Assembly (NCBI RefSeq): GCF_029953635.1
Contig: NZ_CP124543.1
Coordinates: 3,513,455-3,577,454 of the forward strand
DNA: 64,000 bases
Origin: Halotia branconii CENA392
GTDB taxonomy: Bacteria > Cyanobacteriota > Cyanobacteriia > Cyanobacteriales > Nostocaceae
Direction of reading: 5' to 3'
Below are positions 55,976-64,000 of the stretch, piece after piece (within the stretch, counting starts at the first letter, position 1; every line of letters starts with the position of its first letter). A model generated the notes under the pieces. It was not told where the DNA came from and searched no databases. It was given only the letters and a program-made list of their open reading frames with translations. The position numbers and the translations under genes are program-made.

Positions 55976-58045
55976 ATGAATAAAGACAATGTTTTACAGA
56001 AAATCGTAGCGCCCCCTATTGCTGAACAACAGCCTCAAATTTTGGAATTGCATGGCGATCGCCGAGTAGACAACTACTTTTGGATGCGCGATAGCAGCAA
56101 CCCGAAAGTGATTACCCATCTGCAAGCAGAAAACGCCCACACAGCGGCGATCATGGAGCATACGGAACCGCTACAATTCCAGCTTTACAACGAAATGTTG
56201 TCTCGAATTAAAGAAACAGATCTGTCAGTGCCATACCGTAAAGATGAATATTATTATTATTCACGCACTGAATCAGGAAAAGCTTATCAAATTTACTGTC
56301 GCAAACAAGGCAGTTTAGATGCTCCCGAAGAAATACTTTTAGATGAAAACGAATTAGCAGCAGGTTATGATTTCTTTGAATTAGGTGTATTCGCAGTCAG
56401 TCCTAATCACCAAATCTTAGCGTATTCAATAGATAGGAGTGGTTCTGAGCAATACACACTGTGTTTTCTGGATCTTACTACACATCAGTTATATCCAGAA
56501 ACTATTCTTGATACTTATTTTTCTTTTGCTTGGGCAAATGATAACAAAACAGGATTTTACACCAAAATTGATGCTGCCAACCGTCCTTATCAACTATTCA
56601 GGCACACTTTAGGAACACCACCTACTCAAGATGTGCTAATTTATGAAGAATTGGATGATATTTATCATTTGTATGTTGGCAAAACCCGCAGCCAAGCATA
56701 TATATTGATGGTTTTACAAAGCAGCATTACTACAGAAGTTCATTATTTAGATGCTAATGATCCCCAAAGCAAGTTTCAGTTAATTCATCCCCGTAAGACA
56801 GGAATAGAGTATAACGTCAACCATCACAGTGATTATTTTTATATCGTCACCAACGATGAAGCTATCAACTTTAAATTGGTGAAAACACCTGTAGCTTCGC
56901 CAGCAAAAGAGAACTGGCAAACTGTGATTCCCCATCAAGAAGATGTGATGCTCTCAGGGGTGAGTTTGTTTGCTAATCACTTAGTCATTTATGAAAGAAA
57001 GGGTGGACTGCAAACTGCCAAAGTGCAAAATCTCCCGACAGGTGAAGAACATAATATTACTTTTCCTGAACCAACATACTCATTTTTTGAAGGTAATAAT
57101 CCTGAATTTAACACTAAGATTCTTCGTTTTCATTACACATCCTTAATTACTCCCCAGTCTGTCTTCGATTACAACATGGAAACAAGTCAGATGGAGTTGA
57201 AAAAACAGACAGAAGTTCTTGGTGGCTATGACAAAACCCAGTATCAAAGTCAGTGGTTGATGGCTACTGCTTTAGATGGGACACAAATTCCCATATCAAT
57301 TGTGTACAAACAGGAACTGCAAAAAGATGGCAAAAATCCTTTGTTGCTCACAGGATATGGTGCTTATGGTTATTCTTATCCAGCATCGTTTTCATCAACT
57401 CAACTTTCACTGCTAGATAGGGGAGTCATATTCGCCATTGCCCATATTCGTGGCGGTGAAGAAATGGGACGCAAGTGGTATGAACAAGGCAAATTTTTGC
57501 AGAAAAAGAACACCTTTACAGATTTTATTGCTTGTGCTGAATATTTAATTGCCGAAAAGTGGACAGCAAGCGATCGCCTAGCAATTATGGGTGGTAGTGC
57601 AGGTGGTTTATTGATGGGAGCAGTGATCAATCTGCGTCCTGACTTGTTTAAAGTCGTAGTGGCTCATGTGCCTTTTGTAGATGTAGTAACTACAATTCTC
57701 GATACTTCTTTACCACTTTCAGCTCAAGAATGGGAAGAATGGGGTAATCCTAACGACAAAGTTTATTACGAATACATGAAATCTTATTCGCCCTACGATA
57801 ATGTTGAAGCAAAAGATTACCCAGATTTATTGATTACTGCTGGATTAAATGATTCTCGCGTCAAATATTGGGAACCCGCTAAGTGGACAGCCAAACTGCG
57901 AGAACTCAAGACAGATCATAATATTCTGTTGCTGAAAACCAACATGGATGCTGGACATAGCGGTGCATCTGGACGTTACGAAAGTTTACGAGAACTAGCT
58001 TTTGAGTATGCTTTTATTTTGGATCGTTTAGGTTTAAGGAACTGA
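55976..58045 (+). CDS. ptrB: Prolyl-oligopeptidase family serine peptidase (oligopeptidase B-like)
   Basis: A 689-residue cytosolic S9 peptidase. The N-terminal half is a seven-blade propeller (start HGDRRVDNYFWMRD). The C-terminal half is the hydrolase with the nucleophile in MGGSAGGLLMGA, a later Asp in LLITAGLNDSRV and the His in DAGHSGASGR. It cleaves short peptides after basic residues if it is a true oligopeptidase B. The ATG at 55976 is preferred over an in-frame start at 55946 that overlaps the region right after the preceding stop. Confidence 0.93.
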   Translation: MNKDNVLQKIVAPPIAEQQPQILELHGDRRVDNYFWMRDSSNPKVITHLQAENAHTAAIMEHTEPLQFQLYNEMLSRIKETDLSVPYRKDEYYYYSRTESGKAYQIYCRKQGSLDAPEEILLDENELAAGYDFFELGVFAVSPNHQILAYSIDRSGSEQYTLCFLDLTTHQLYPETILDTYFSFAWANDNKTGFYTKIDAANRPYQLFRHTLGTPPTQDVLIYEELDDIYHLYVGKTRSQAYILMVLQSSITTEVHYLDANDPQSKFQLIHPRKTGIEYNVNHHSDYFYIVTNDEAINFKLVKTPVASPAKENWQTVIPHQEDVMLSGVSLFANHLVIYERKGGLQTAKVQNLPTGEEHNITFPEPTYSFFEGNNPEFNTKILRFHYTSLITPQSVFDYNMETSQMELKKQTEVLGGYDKTQYQSQWLMATALDGTQIPISIVYKQELQKDGKNPLLLTGYGAYGYSYPASFSSTQLSLLDRGVIFAIAHIRGGEEMGRKWYEQGKFLQKKNTFTDFIACAEYLIAEKWTASDRLAIMGGSAGGLLMGAVINLRPDLFKVVVAHVPFVDVVTTILDTSLPLSAQEWEEWGNPNDKVYYEYMKSYSPYDNVEAKDYPDLLITAGLNDSRVKYWEPAKWTAKLRELKTDHNILLLKTNMDAGHSGASGRYESLRELAFEYAFILDRLGLRN

Positions 58046-58135
58046 ACAAATCAAAAAATATCCGAAAATTTCTAGTGATGTGGGTATCTTGCCCACTAAT
58101 CACTGAATTAGTGTTACCTGAAAAAAATCGCCGTT

Positions 58136-59026
58136 ATGAAAAAAATCAATCGAGTTGCGATTGTTGGCGGAACTCACGGGAATGAATTTACTGGAGCATA
58201 CCTGATTAAAAAGTTTGAAAAACTTCCCAATCTCATTCAACAACCCAGCTTTGAAACTTTGACATTATTGGGCAATCCTCAAGCTTTTGCCGCAGGTAGG
58301 CGTTATATTGACAAAGACTTAAATCGCTGTTTTTTGCATACAAATTTACAAGATATTACACTCTCCAGCTATGAAGATATCCAGGCAAAAGCTATATACG
58401 AAATGCTGGTGCAGAAAGGTCAATCACAGGTTGATGTAATTATTGATTTACACAGTACCACTGCAAATATGGGGCTGAGTCTCATGCTAGGTAGTCATCA
58501 TCCTTTGCTGTTGCAATTGGCAGCTTATCTAAGTTCGATCAATCCTTGGGTGAAAATTTGCTGGACACAACCCGAAAAAGGCAGTAATTTTCTGCGTTCC
58601 CTTTGTGAGTTGGGTTTTGTGATTGAAGTAGGGCCTGTAGCGCAAGGTGTTTTAAATGCAGAATGGTTTCAAAAAACAGAAGAACTAATTTACGCCATTT
58701 TGGAATTTCTAGAAAGAAGTAACCAAGGTTTAATTTTAGATTTCAATAGTACACTAACACTTTATCAATATTTGGAGACGATTGATTATCCCAGAGATGA
58801 ACAAGGAGAAATTCAGGCAATGATTCACCCGCAACTTCAGTTTAGAGATTATCAACCACTTAATCCTGGTGATCCCATGTTTTTAACCTTAGATGGTCAG
58901 GCGATCGCCTATCAAGGAAAATCAACTGTCTATCCAATTTTTATCAACGAAGCCGCTTACTATGAAAAGGGTGTTGCCATGTATTTAACCCAAAAGCAAA
59001 TGATGGATTTAGCCGGGAATTTATAA
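58136..59026 (+). CDS. Aspartoacylase
   Basis: A 296-residue zinc deacylase of the AstE/AspA family. Zinc ligands His14 and Glu17 are in [10 protein letters not shown], and His106 is in [22 protein letters not shown] is the substrate-binding segment. The usual product would be aspartate from N-acetylaspartate or a related N-acyl amino acid. Cyanobacterial copies are poorly studied. It lies 90 nt downstream of the oligopeptidase gene on the same strand. Confidence 0.88.
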   Translation: MKKINRVAIVGGTHGNEFTGAYLIKKFEKLPNLIQQPSFETLTLLGNPQAFAAGRRYIDKDLNRCFLHTNLQDITLSSYEDIQAKAIYEMLVQKGQSQVDVIIDLHSTTANMGLSLMLGSHHPLLLQLAAYLSSINPWVKICWTQPEKGSNFLRSLCELGFVIEVGPVAQGVLNAEWFQKTEELIYAILEFLERSNQGLILDFNSTLTLYQYLETIDYPRDEQGEIQAMIHPQLQFRDYQPLNPGDPMFLTLDGQAIAYQGKSTVYPIFINEAAYYEKGVAMYLTQKQMMDLAGNL

Positions 59027-59205
59027 TTAAGCGAAGCAACATCAGGCTAGAGGAGGGGCAACAGTTGTAACTCTATAGTAATCCGGTTTGATTCGGTGAA
59101 TTTATTTGTGTAGGTAGGGAACAGGAAACAGGAAACAGGGAACAGTTAAGAAGGGATAGATATGTACTGAATCGTGTTCAAAAATCAAATAAGAGTCCTA
59201 TATAC
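59027..59205. repeat. Intergenic repeat, copy of the 55060 element
   Basis: Four tandem-like GGGAACAGGAAACA units (about 59117-59145) followed by TGTACTGAATCGTGTTC and AAAATCAAATAAGAGTCC. It matches the block order at 55060-55170. Confidence 0.65.
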
Positions 59206-59385
59206 TTACTTTATTAACCAGCTAAATAGATCATCTACTGTTAGTTGAAAGTCTTTAGCAAATTGCGGTACTGGTAACTGTGTCCCTGGTTTGTCATAAA
59301 CAGTAGTCGGTTGATCTGCTAGATAAACAAACACAGATTGTTCAGCTGGATCAATCAGCCATCCCATCCCAGTTCCATGTTAACT
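59206..59385 (-). pseudogene. C-terminal remnant of a Uma2 endonuclease gene
   Basis: On the minus strand GWLIDPAEQSVFVYLADQPT and TVYDKPGTQLPVPQFAKDFQ followed by LTVDDLFSWLIK and a stop at 59206-59208 is the end of a Uma2 protein. The upstream part breaks at a frameshift near TGGGATGGGATGG and is not found. It marks a third Uma2 locus in the window. Confidence 0.8.
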
Positions 59386-59563
59386 CGCAGCCTTGCTTGA
59401 TGCGATCGCTCTTGGATTTTGGCTAGAAGCATAGACAGTGAAAAAGAAAATACAGTATCTGCCGGACTGGATGATTGGATTGCTTTGGGGGTATTAAACC
59501 AAATTAAAAACAAGTGACAACTAACTATTGACAACTGACCCGCGTAGCGTAAACAAAATCTCC
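59386..59563. other. Intergenic region, nothing clear
   Basis: About 180 bases, including an ACTAACTATTGACAACTGAC-type dispersed repeat next to the following gene. No other feature is recognised. Confidence 0.4.
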
Positions 59564-60013
59564 ATGAGTATTCAACTTTTAAGCGAACATTTGCAAACTA
59601 TCTATAACCATGCCGAAAGCACGTACCCAGATGAGTGCTGCGGCATAATCCTAGGTTATTTGGGTACTAGCAAAACAGTAGTAGAAGTTATGCCCACAGA
59701 AAATGCTTGGATTCAGGAGGCGGCTAACTTTCCCGGCGAAGTACAAAGTCAAGAACGACGATATGCGATCGCCCCCCAAGTCATGTTACAAGTACAAAAA
59801 ACAGCACGGGACAACTCACTGAATATCATCGGCATTTATCACTCTCATCCTGATTATGCCGCTATACCCTCAGAATGCGATCGCATATATGCTTGGCCAG
59901 AATATTCATATATAATAGTTTCCGTTCAAAATAGCAAAGCTGATGATATTCAAAGCTGGAGTCTTGATCAGCATCATCAGTTTCAACCAGAGTTAATTAA
60001 AAATATTATTTAA
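59564..60013 (+). CDS. JAMM/Mov34 (M67) family metallopeptidase
   Basis: A 149-residue zinc isopeptidase-like protein. The complete JAMM motif is visible: Glu24 (in ECCG), His93-x-His95-Pro in YHSHPDYAA, Ser103 and Asp106 in IPSECD. In bacteria such proteases (Mec+/CysO-processing type) remove amino acids from the C-terminus of ubiquitin-like sulfur carriers. The gene is 65 nt upstream of a MoeZ gene, which activates such carriers. The ATG at 59564 fits; a start 12 codons upstream reads repeat DNA. Confidence 0.92.
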   Translation: MSIQLLSEHLQTIYNHAESTYPDECCGIILGYLGTSKTVVEVMPTENAWIQEAANFPGEVQSQERRYAIAPQVMLQVQKTARDNSLNIIGIYHSHPDYAAIPSECDRIYAWPEYSYIIVSVQNSKADDIQSWSLDQHHQFQPELIKNII

Positions 60014-60078
60014 AAACTGCCAAAAAATTATCGTTTTTCGATAGTATTAATACTCCGCGCCGACCCATAGAAACTGCT

Positions 60079-61251
60079 ATGCTCAACCCCAATCTGGATG
60101 AAATTCAGTTAACCAAAGACGATTACGAACGCTACTCCCGCCACTTAATTTTGCCAGAAGTGGGACTAGAGGGACAAAAACGCCTCAAAGCTGCTAGTGT
60201 ATTGTGTATTGGTACAGGTGGATTAGGTTCGCCACTGCTGTTATATCTTGCAGCCGCAGGTATCGGACGCATTGGTATTGTTGATTTTGATGTAGTCGAT
60301 ACTTCCAACCTGCAACGCCAAGTAATTCATGGTACATCCTGGGTAGGTAAACCCAAAATTGAATCAGCAAAACACCGCATTCACGAGATTAATCCCTATT
60401 GTCAAGTTGATTTGTACGAAACTCGTCTCAGTTCTGAAAACGCCTTAGATATAATCAAGCCCTACGATGTCGTCGTAGATGGTACTGATAATTTTCCCAC
60501 TCGATATTTAGTTAACGATGCTTGCGTGTTGCTAGACAAGCCCAACGTCTACGGTTCGATTTTCCGTTTTGAAGGGCAAGCTACAGTATTTAACTACGAA
60601 GGTGGTCCGAACTATCGTGACTTGTACCCAGAACCACCACCACCGGGAATGGTTCCATCTTGTGCAGAAGGTGGTGTACTAGGAATTTTGCCGGGAATTA
60701 TTGGACTCATCCAAGCCACAGAAACAGTTAAAATCGTCATGAAACAGGGTAATACCTTGAGTGGACGATTACTGCTATATGATGCCCTAGCAATGAAATT
60801 CCGGGAGTTGAAACTGCGTCCCAATCCTGTCCGCCCAGTCATTGAAAAACTAATAGACTACGAACAATTTTGTGGTATTCCCCAAGCTAAAGCAGAGGAG
60901 GCGAAACAGCAAATGGAAATAGCAGAAATGACTGTCACCGAATTGAAACAATTGCTAGATAGCGATGCCAAAGATTTTGTCCTGCTGGATGTCCGCAACC
61001 CTCATGAGTATGAGATTGCTAAAATTCCTGGTTCAGTTTTAATCCCCTTACCTGATATTGAAAACGGCGAAGGTGTTGCCAAGGTCAAGGAAATCTTAAA
61101 TGGTCATCGTTTAATTGCTCATTGTAAAATGGGCGGACGTTCTGCTAAAGCCCTCGGCATCCTCAAAGAAGCTGGTATTGTCGGGACTAATGTCAAAGGC
61201 GGAATTACCGCTTGGAGTCGAGAAATTGATCCTGCGGTTCCCGAATATTAA
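60079..61251 (+). CDS. moeB: MoeZ-type adenylyltransferase/sulfurtransferase
   Basis: A 390-residue protein of E1-like ThiF/MoeB domain (ATP site GTGGLGSPLLLYLAAAG, residues 45-61; DFDVVDTSNLQRQ) fused to a C-terminal rhodanese domain (about 285-390, active-site Cys349 in HCKMGGRSA). It adenylates the C-terminal glycine of ubiquitin-like carriers such as MoaD or ThiS and then supplies sulfur. Cys195 in VPSCAEGG is conserved. No carrier gene lies next to it. The preceding JAMM gene suggests a shared carrier. Confidence 0.93.
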   Translation: MLNPNLDEIQLTKDDYERYSRHLILPEVGLEGQKRLKAASVLCIGTGGLGSPLLLYLAAAGIGRIGIVDFDVVDTSNLQRQVIHGTSWVGKPKIESAKHRIHEINPYCQVDLYETRLSSENALDIIKPYDVVVDGTDNFPTRYLVNDACVLLDKPNVYGSIFRFEGQATVFNYEGGPNYRDLYPEPPPPGMVPSCAEGGVLGILPGIIGLIQATETVKIVMKQGNTLSGRLLLYDALAMKFRELKLRPNPVRPVIEKLIDYEQFCGIPQAKAEEAKQQMEIAEMTVTELKQLLDSDAKDFVLLDVRNPHEYEIAKIPGSVLIPLPDIENGEGVAKVKEILNGHRLIAHCKMGGRSAKALGILKEAGIVGTNVKGGITAWSREIDPAVPEY

Positions 61252-61430
61252 TACAACTTACGCGCAAGGATTACGATTTTACGTCATTACGTTCGCTCTT
61301 AGCGTTCCCACAGGGTGCAAAGCGTAGACGCATTAGCAGTGAAGCAGCGCAGTCTTGGGGGTTTCCCCCATGAGCGACTGCTGTTAGCGTAGCGGTAGCG
61401 AGCTTGCAAGCGTCACCCAGAGGGCTTCTC
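61252..61430. repeat. Dispersed foldable repeat (TCTTGGGGGTTTCC family)
   Basis: Contains GCAGTCTTGGGGGTTTCCCC, facing CATGAGCGACTGC (about 61349-61383), and GTTAGCGTAGCGGTAGCGAG. It is related to the block at 12068-12182. The transposon-like element to its right is inserted in the continuation of this repeat. Confidence 0.6.
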
Positions 61431-61745
61431 GTACCCTTAGGCTACCGTGTACACACAAGTCTTTTAGAGTTGCTGTGTAACATCAGGTAGGTTAATTTTT
61501 GCAGGTCAGTACAATCGCATTGTTAGTCGAGACATTGGTATTGTCAGCCGATATAATCCCATTGTTAGTTGAGACATTAGTATTGTCAGCCGATACAATC
61601 CCATTGTTAGTTGAGACATTAGTATTGTCAGTCGATACAATCGCATTGTCAGTCGAGACATCGGTATTGTCAGTCGATACAATCGCATTGTCAGTCAATG
61701 GGGCAGTTTTAGATGACTTGTGTGTACACCGTAGGTACCCTTAGG
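61431..61745. mobile_element. MITE-like element with target duplication and internal minisatellite
   Basis: The element proper is 61442-61734 (293 bp). Its ends are the inverted repeats CTACCGTGTACACACAAGTC (61442-61461) and, on the opposite strand at 61715-61734, CTACGGTGTACACACAAGTC (19 of 20 identical). Both are flanked by a perfect direct repeat GTACCCTTAGG (61431-61441 and 61735-61745), as expected for an 11-bp target duplication. No transposase frame fits inside. The interior is mostly a 21-bp minisatellite. Confidence 0.85.
61519..61707. repeat. 21-bp minisatellite, nine copies
   Basis: ATTGT starts at 61519, 61540, 61561, 61582, 61603, 61624, 61645, 61666 and 61687, exactly 21 nt apart. 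Units alternate between ATTGTTAGTTGAGACATTAG-like and ATTGTCAGCCGATACAATCC-like forms, giving a 42-bp higher-order period. Because the period is a multiple of three, long frames are open on both strands, with heptapeptide repeats such as TDNTNVS on the minus strand. Confidence 0.95.
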
Positions 61746-62231
61746 GGGAAGCAAGCTACGTGTAATGCCTTCGTAAGGATAAGAGTAGTAATCGCAAAGG
61801 CTTAGTTTTCGTCACCAGTACGTAAGTCCTAACTAATTCTAAATTGTTTGTATTTCAAGAATTACCAGCCCTAGATTGATTGAAGGGCTGGTTTTTAATA
61901 ATGTGTTTTGTCAATTCAATACCTTCATCAGTTTTTTAACGCTAACTGAACCATATTGCCTTAACAAACTGAACTGTTGAGGCAAGCTGTTCTTGAGCAA
62001 GGAAAGAAGAATACTAGACAATAACTTCCTTTGCTCCATGCTTCAAGAGCTTAAAGGAATCTTTTAATACATCCTAACTTTTGGATGCACTAGTAGACAA
62101 AATGGCTATCCTTTGAAAGAATGACCTTACAATCATATATCTTAAAAAAGTTTTTAGAATTTACTGTAAACAACTATGTTGTTTTCGGGTATTCAATAAT
62201 CTGTTACTCGATCGCAGCACTGATATCGACA
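61746..62231. other. Intergenic region upstream of tamB
   Basis: The left part continues the split repeat (GGGGAAGCAAGCTACG). A terminator lies at 61864. The rest is AT-rich and probably holds the tamB promoter. No protein gene is supported. Confidence 0.45.
61864..61897 (+). terminator. Intrinsic terminator
   Basis: ACCAGCCCT (61864-61872) pairs with AGGGCTGGT (61884-61892), followed by TTTTAATA. It stands 610 nt after the moeB stop; it could end read-through from moeB, or a short transcript crossing the MITE-like element. Confidence 0.75.
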
Positions 62232-64000
62232 ATGACAAACTCTCCAAATCCCGAAAACGATCAGGAATCATCCAATCGTCGTCTGTTGCTTCTTCTCTTA
62301 GGACGTACCAGTCTGGCTTTAGGTGTGGTTTTACTCATTGGAATTGCAATTGGTGCTTGGTGGGCTAGAAATTACGTATATAAAGATTTAGCACCATTAG
62401 TAGAGAAAAACCTTGAGGATTTACTAAGCCGTCCAGTCAAAGTTGGGCAAGTAGAAAGTTTTTCCCTCTCTGGTCTCAGGTTTAGCTCTCTAGCAATACC
62501 AGCAACTCCTACAGATGCAGACCAAGTAACAGCAAAAGCATTAGATGTAAAATTCTCTCCTTTGCAAGTCCTCTTCAATAGAAAGCTGGTATTAGATGTC
62601 ACATTAGTTCAGCCTGATGTCTATATTCAACAGGATAAAGACGGTCGTTGGGTGACAGCTCAGGTAAAATCTGGAGAAGGCAAAGGTTTTATTCAAACCC
62701 AATTGCAAACACTGCGGATTCAAAATGGCGATGTAGAATTAATGCCATTTGCCGCACCAACAAAACCAAAAGGTTCAGTAGTATTAGATCAATTCGGTGG
62801 TATTGCCCGATTTTCACCTGATAATCAAAAAATTAGTTACGATATTAATGCCCAACCCACCAGGGGAGGCACAGTTAAAATTGTTGGTCAAACACAACCC
62901 AAAGCCCAACAAACTAATCTCCAGGTTTCAGTACAAAATTTCCCAGCATCTAATATTAGTCGATTAATTGATTTGCCAGTTGCTTTGCAAGCAGGGCGCT
63001 TAAATGCTGATTTAGCTGCTGAAATTCCAGCAAATTTGTCCAAAACAGAAGTTACAGGAACAGCTACAGCTAATCAAGTCACTGCCAAAATTCAAAACAT
63101 TCCTCAGCAAATTTCTAATTTTAATGGCAGATTTGCATTTCAGGGTCAGACAGTTGCTTTAGAAAACCTCAATACAAATTTTGGCAAAGTTCCGATCGCA
63201 GCTAATGGCACAATTAGTAACCAAACAGGTTTTAATGTTTCTGCTCAGATTAAACCAGTTAGTGCAAAAAATATCTTAGATACATTAAAAGTAAAATCTT
63301 CAGTCCCAGCGACTGGGGAAGTTAGAGCAGATGTGCGGGTGCAAGGGGCGATTCAACAGCCAATCGTCAGTGGTACAGTAAACAACACAAAACCAATTCA
63401 AGTTGACCGCCTGTTATTTCAAACAGTTAATACTGACTTCCGCTTGAATGTAGATAAAACTGCATCAAAAGTTGTAGTTTCCAATTTGAAATTAGTCCCA
63501 GCCGCAGGCGGTCAAATTACAGGCGGTGGTCAAGCTACACTGGGAGATCAAAGTAAAGTATTATTTAATGCTCAAGTTGACGGCATTTCCGGGGATATAC
63601 TAGCACGAAACTACGGTGTAAATTTACCGATCGCAGTTGGCAATGTCTCAGCCAAAGCCCAAGTTTCTGGTTCCCTAAATCAACAACCATTGGCACTTAA
63701 CATTTCCACTGTACAAGTAACACCGCCTACAGGGGGGCAAATCACAGCCAGCGGTCAAATTCAACTCGCACCCCAAGGACGGGTAGCTTTAGGTATTCAA
63801 GCCCAAAATTTACCAGGAAATGCGATCGCTCAAGGTTACAATGTTTCGACTCCGGTTAATATTGGGGGAATATCTGCAAAAGCGACAATTTCTGGTGATC
63901 TGGGTACACCATTAAATGTGAATGTTGCTAGAGTGCAGGCAACTCCCGAAGTTGGAGGACAAATTACAGCCAATGGTCAAATTCAACTTGCACCCCAAGG
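62232..64000 (+). CDS. tamB: TamB/DUF490 family translocation-assembly protein (partial, 5' part)
   Basis: The start of a large inner-membrane-anchored protein, open to the window end (589 codons seen). Residues 1-20 are polar, then a single signal-anchor helix (LLLLLLGRTSLALGVVLLIG), then WWARNYVYKDLAPLVEKNLEDLLSRPV typical of TamB/AsmA-like starts. It bridges inner and outer membranes and works with Omp85 proteins; plastid Tic236 is its homologue. The visible C-terminal part contains repeats of about 75 residues, each with GGQIT(A/G)xGQ at codons starting 63513, 63738 and 63960. Confidence 0.9.
   Translation, partial: MTNSPNPENDQESSNRRLLLLLLGRTSLALGVVLLIGIAIGAWWARNYVYKDLAPLVEKNLEDLLSRPVKVGQVESFSLSGLRFSSLAIPATPTDADQVTAKALDVKFSPLQVLFNRKLVLDVTLVQPDVYIQQDKDGRWVTAQVKSGEGKGFIQTQLQTLRIQNGDVELMPFAAPTKPKGSVVLDQFGGIARFSPDNQKISYDINAQPTRGGTVKIVGQTQPKAQQTNLQVSVQNFPASNISRLIDLPVALQAGRLNADLAAEIPANLSKTEVTGTATANQVTAKIQNIPQQISNFNGRFAFQGQTVALENLNTNFGKVPIAANGTISNQTGFNVSAQIKPVSAKNILDTLKVKSSVPATGEVRADVRVQGAIQQPIVSGTVNNTKPIQVDRLLFQTVNTDFRLNVDKTASKVVVSNLKLVPAAGGQITGGGQATLGDQSKVLFNAQVDGISGDILARNYGVNLPIAVGNVSAKAQVSGSLNQQPLALNISTVQVTPPTGGQITASGQIQLAPQGRVALGIQAQNLPGNAIAQGYNVSTPVNIGGISAKATISGDLGTPLNVNVARVQATPEVGGQITANGQIQLAPQ

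Noticed and set aside
61519..61707. CRISPR array
   Set aside because: Units are contiguous with no unique spacers, and no cas genes are in the window.
61499..61744. Possible repeat-protein genes on either strand of the minisatellite
   Set aside because: The open frames follow from the 21-nt period; no start codon with ribosome site, and the region is inside a transposon-like element.

Overview
The window is chromosomal DNA of a cyanobacterium, most likely a filamentous Nostocales-type strain. The HIP1 palindrome GCGATCGC is scattered through it. It carries apcD (allophycocyanin-B alpha), a plant-plastid-like y-type thioredoxin, an H-NOX/HNOBA kinase pair of the Nostoc kind, DUF1350 and DUF3531 proteins shared with plants, and a TamB/Tic236-type protein. 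The intergenic DNA is rich in short dispersed repeats typical of these genomes. Nothing in the window itself shows heterocyst formation.

Layout. 1-4.8 kb: end of a WecA/MraY-type sugar-phosphate transferase, a P450-TetR pair, fabG, thioredoxin and a Uma2 nuclease. 5-7.7 kb: prmA and serA. 8.3-15.4 kb: a membrane coiled-coil protein, DUF1350, a SpoIIE-type phosphatase/response regulator tail-to-tail with a STAS protein, and a large five-PAS histidine kinase. 15.5-17 kb: decayed DNA with a toxin-antitoxin operon whose PIN toxin has an in-frame stop, and a TPR pseudogene. 17-20.4 kb: an HTH/GrpE-like fusion, dps, sulfiredoxin and a SpoIID-like protein. 21.7-26.8 kb: apcD, rlmD, an RsbW-like kinase and asnS. 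26.9-32.6 kb: an Rpn-type nuclease, a LuxR-type response regulator, CIRCE-groES-groEL and an Rpn remnant. 32.9-38.1 kb: tRNA-Thr and tRNA-Tyr, an ABC exporter, a heme-utilisation-like protein, rsmG and a CbiO-like ATPase. 38.4-45.6 kb: a TPR protein, a putative HxD/H oxygenase divergent from a methyltransferase plus heme-oxygenase-like diiron oxidase pair, H-NOX plus its kinase, DUF3531 and Nudix. 45.6-50.1 kb: a truncated IS1634-type transposon, a Ser/Thr-rich protein, a nuclease-like gene split by a stop codon, and Uma2. 50.3-61.3 kb: a B12/radical-SAM protein, an SDR, hicBA, hemE, a membrane protein, oligopeptidase B, aspartoacylase-like, a JAMM protease and MoeZ. 61.4-64 kb: a small transposon-like element packed with a 21-bp minisatellite, then the start of tamB.

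How genes work together. The SpoIIE-like phosphatase, STAS protein and distant RsbW-like kinase are the three parts of a partner-switching module. H-NOX and the following kinase form a diatomic-gas sensor, and that kinase shares its catalytic core with the five-PAS kinase 28 kb away. Sulfiredoxin and Dps are adjacent oxidative-stress genes. The JAMM protease and MoeZ are neighbours that fit thiocarboxylate sulfur transfer.

Strongest leads. (1) A 293-bp element at 61442-61734 with 20-bp terminal inverted repeats, a perfect 11-bp flanking direct repeat, and nine 21-bp repeats inside. (2) The uncharacterised oxygenase/methyltransferase/diiron-oxidase locus at 39.5-42.4 kb beside the H-NOX sensor. 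(3) The HTH/GrpE-like fusion. (4) Several freshly broken genes whose inactivating lesion can be read directly.
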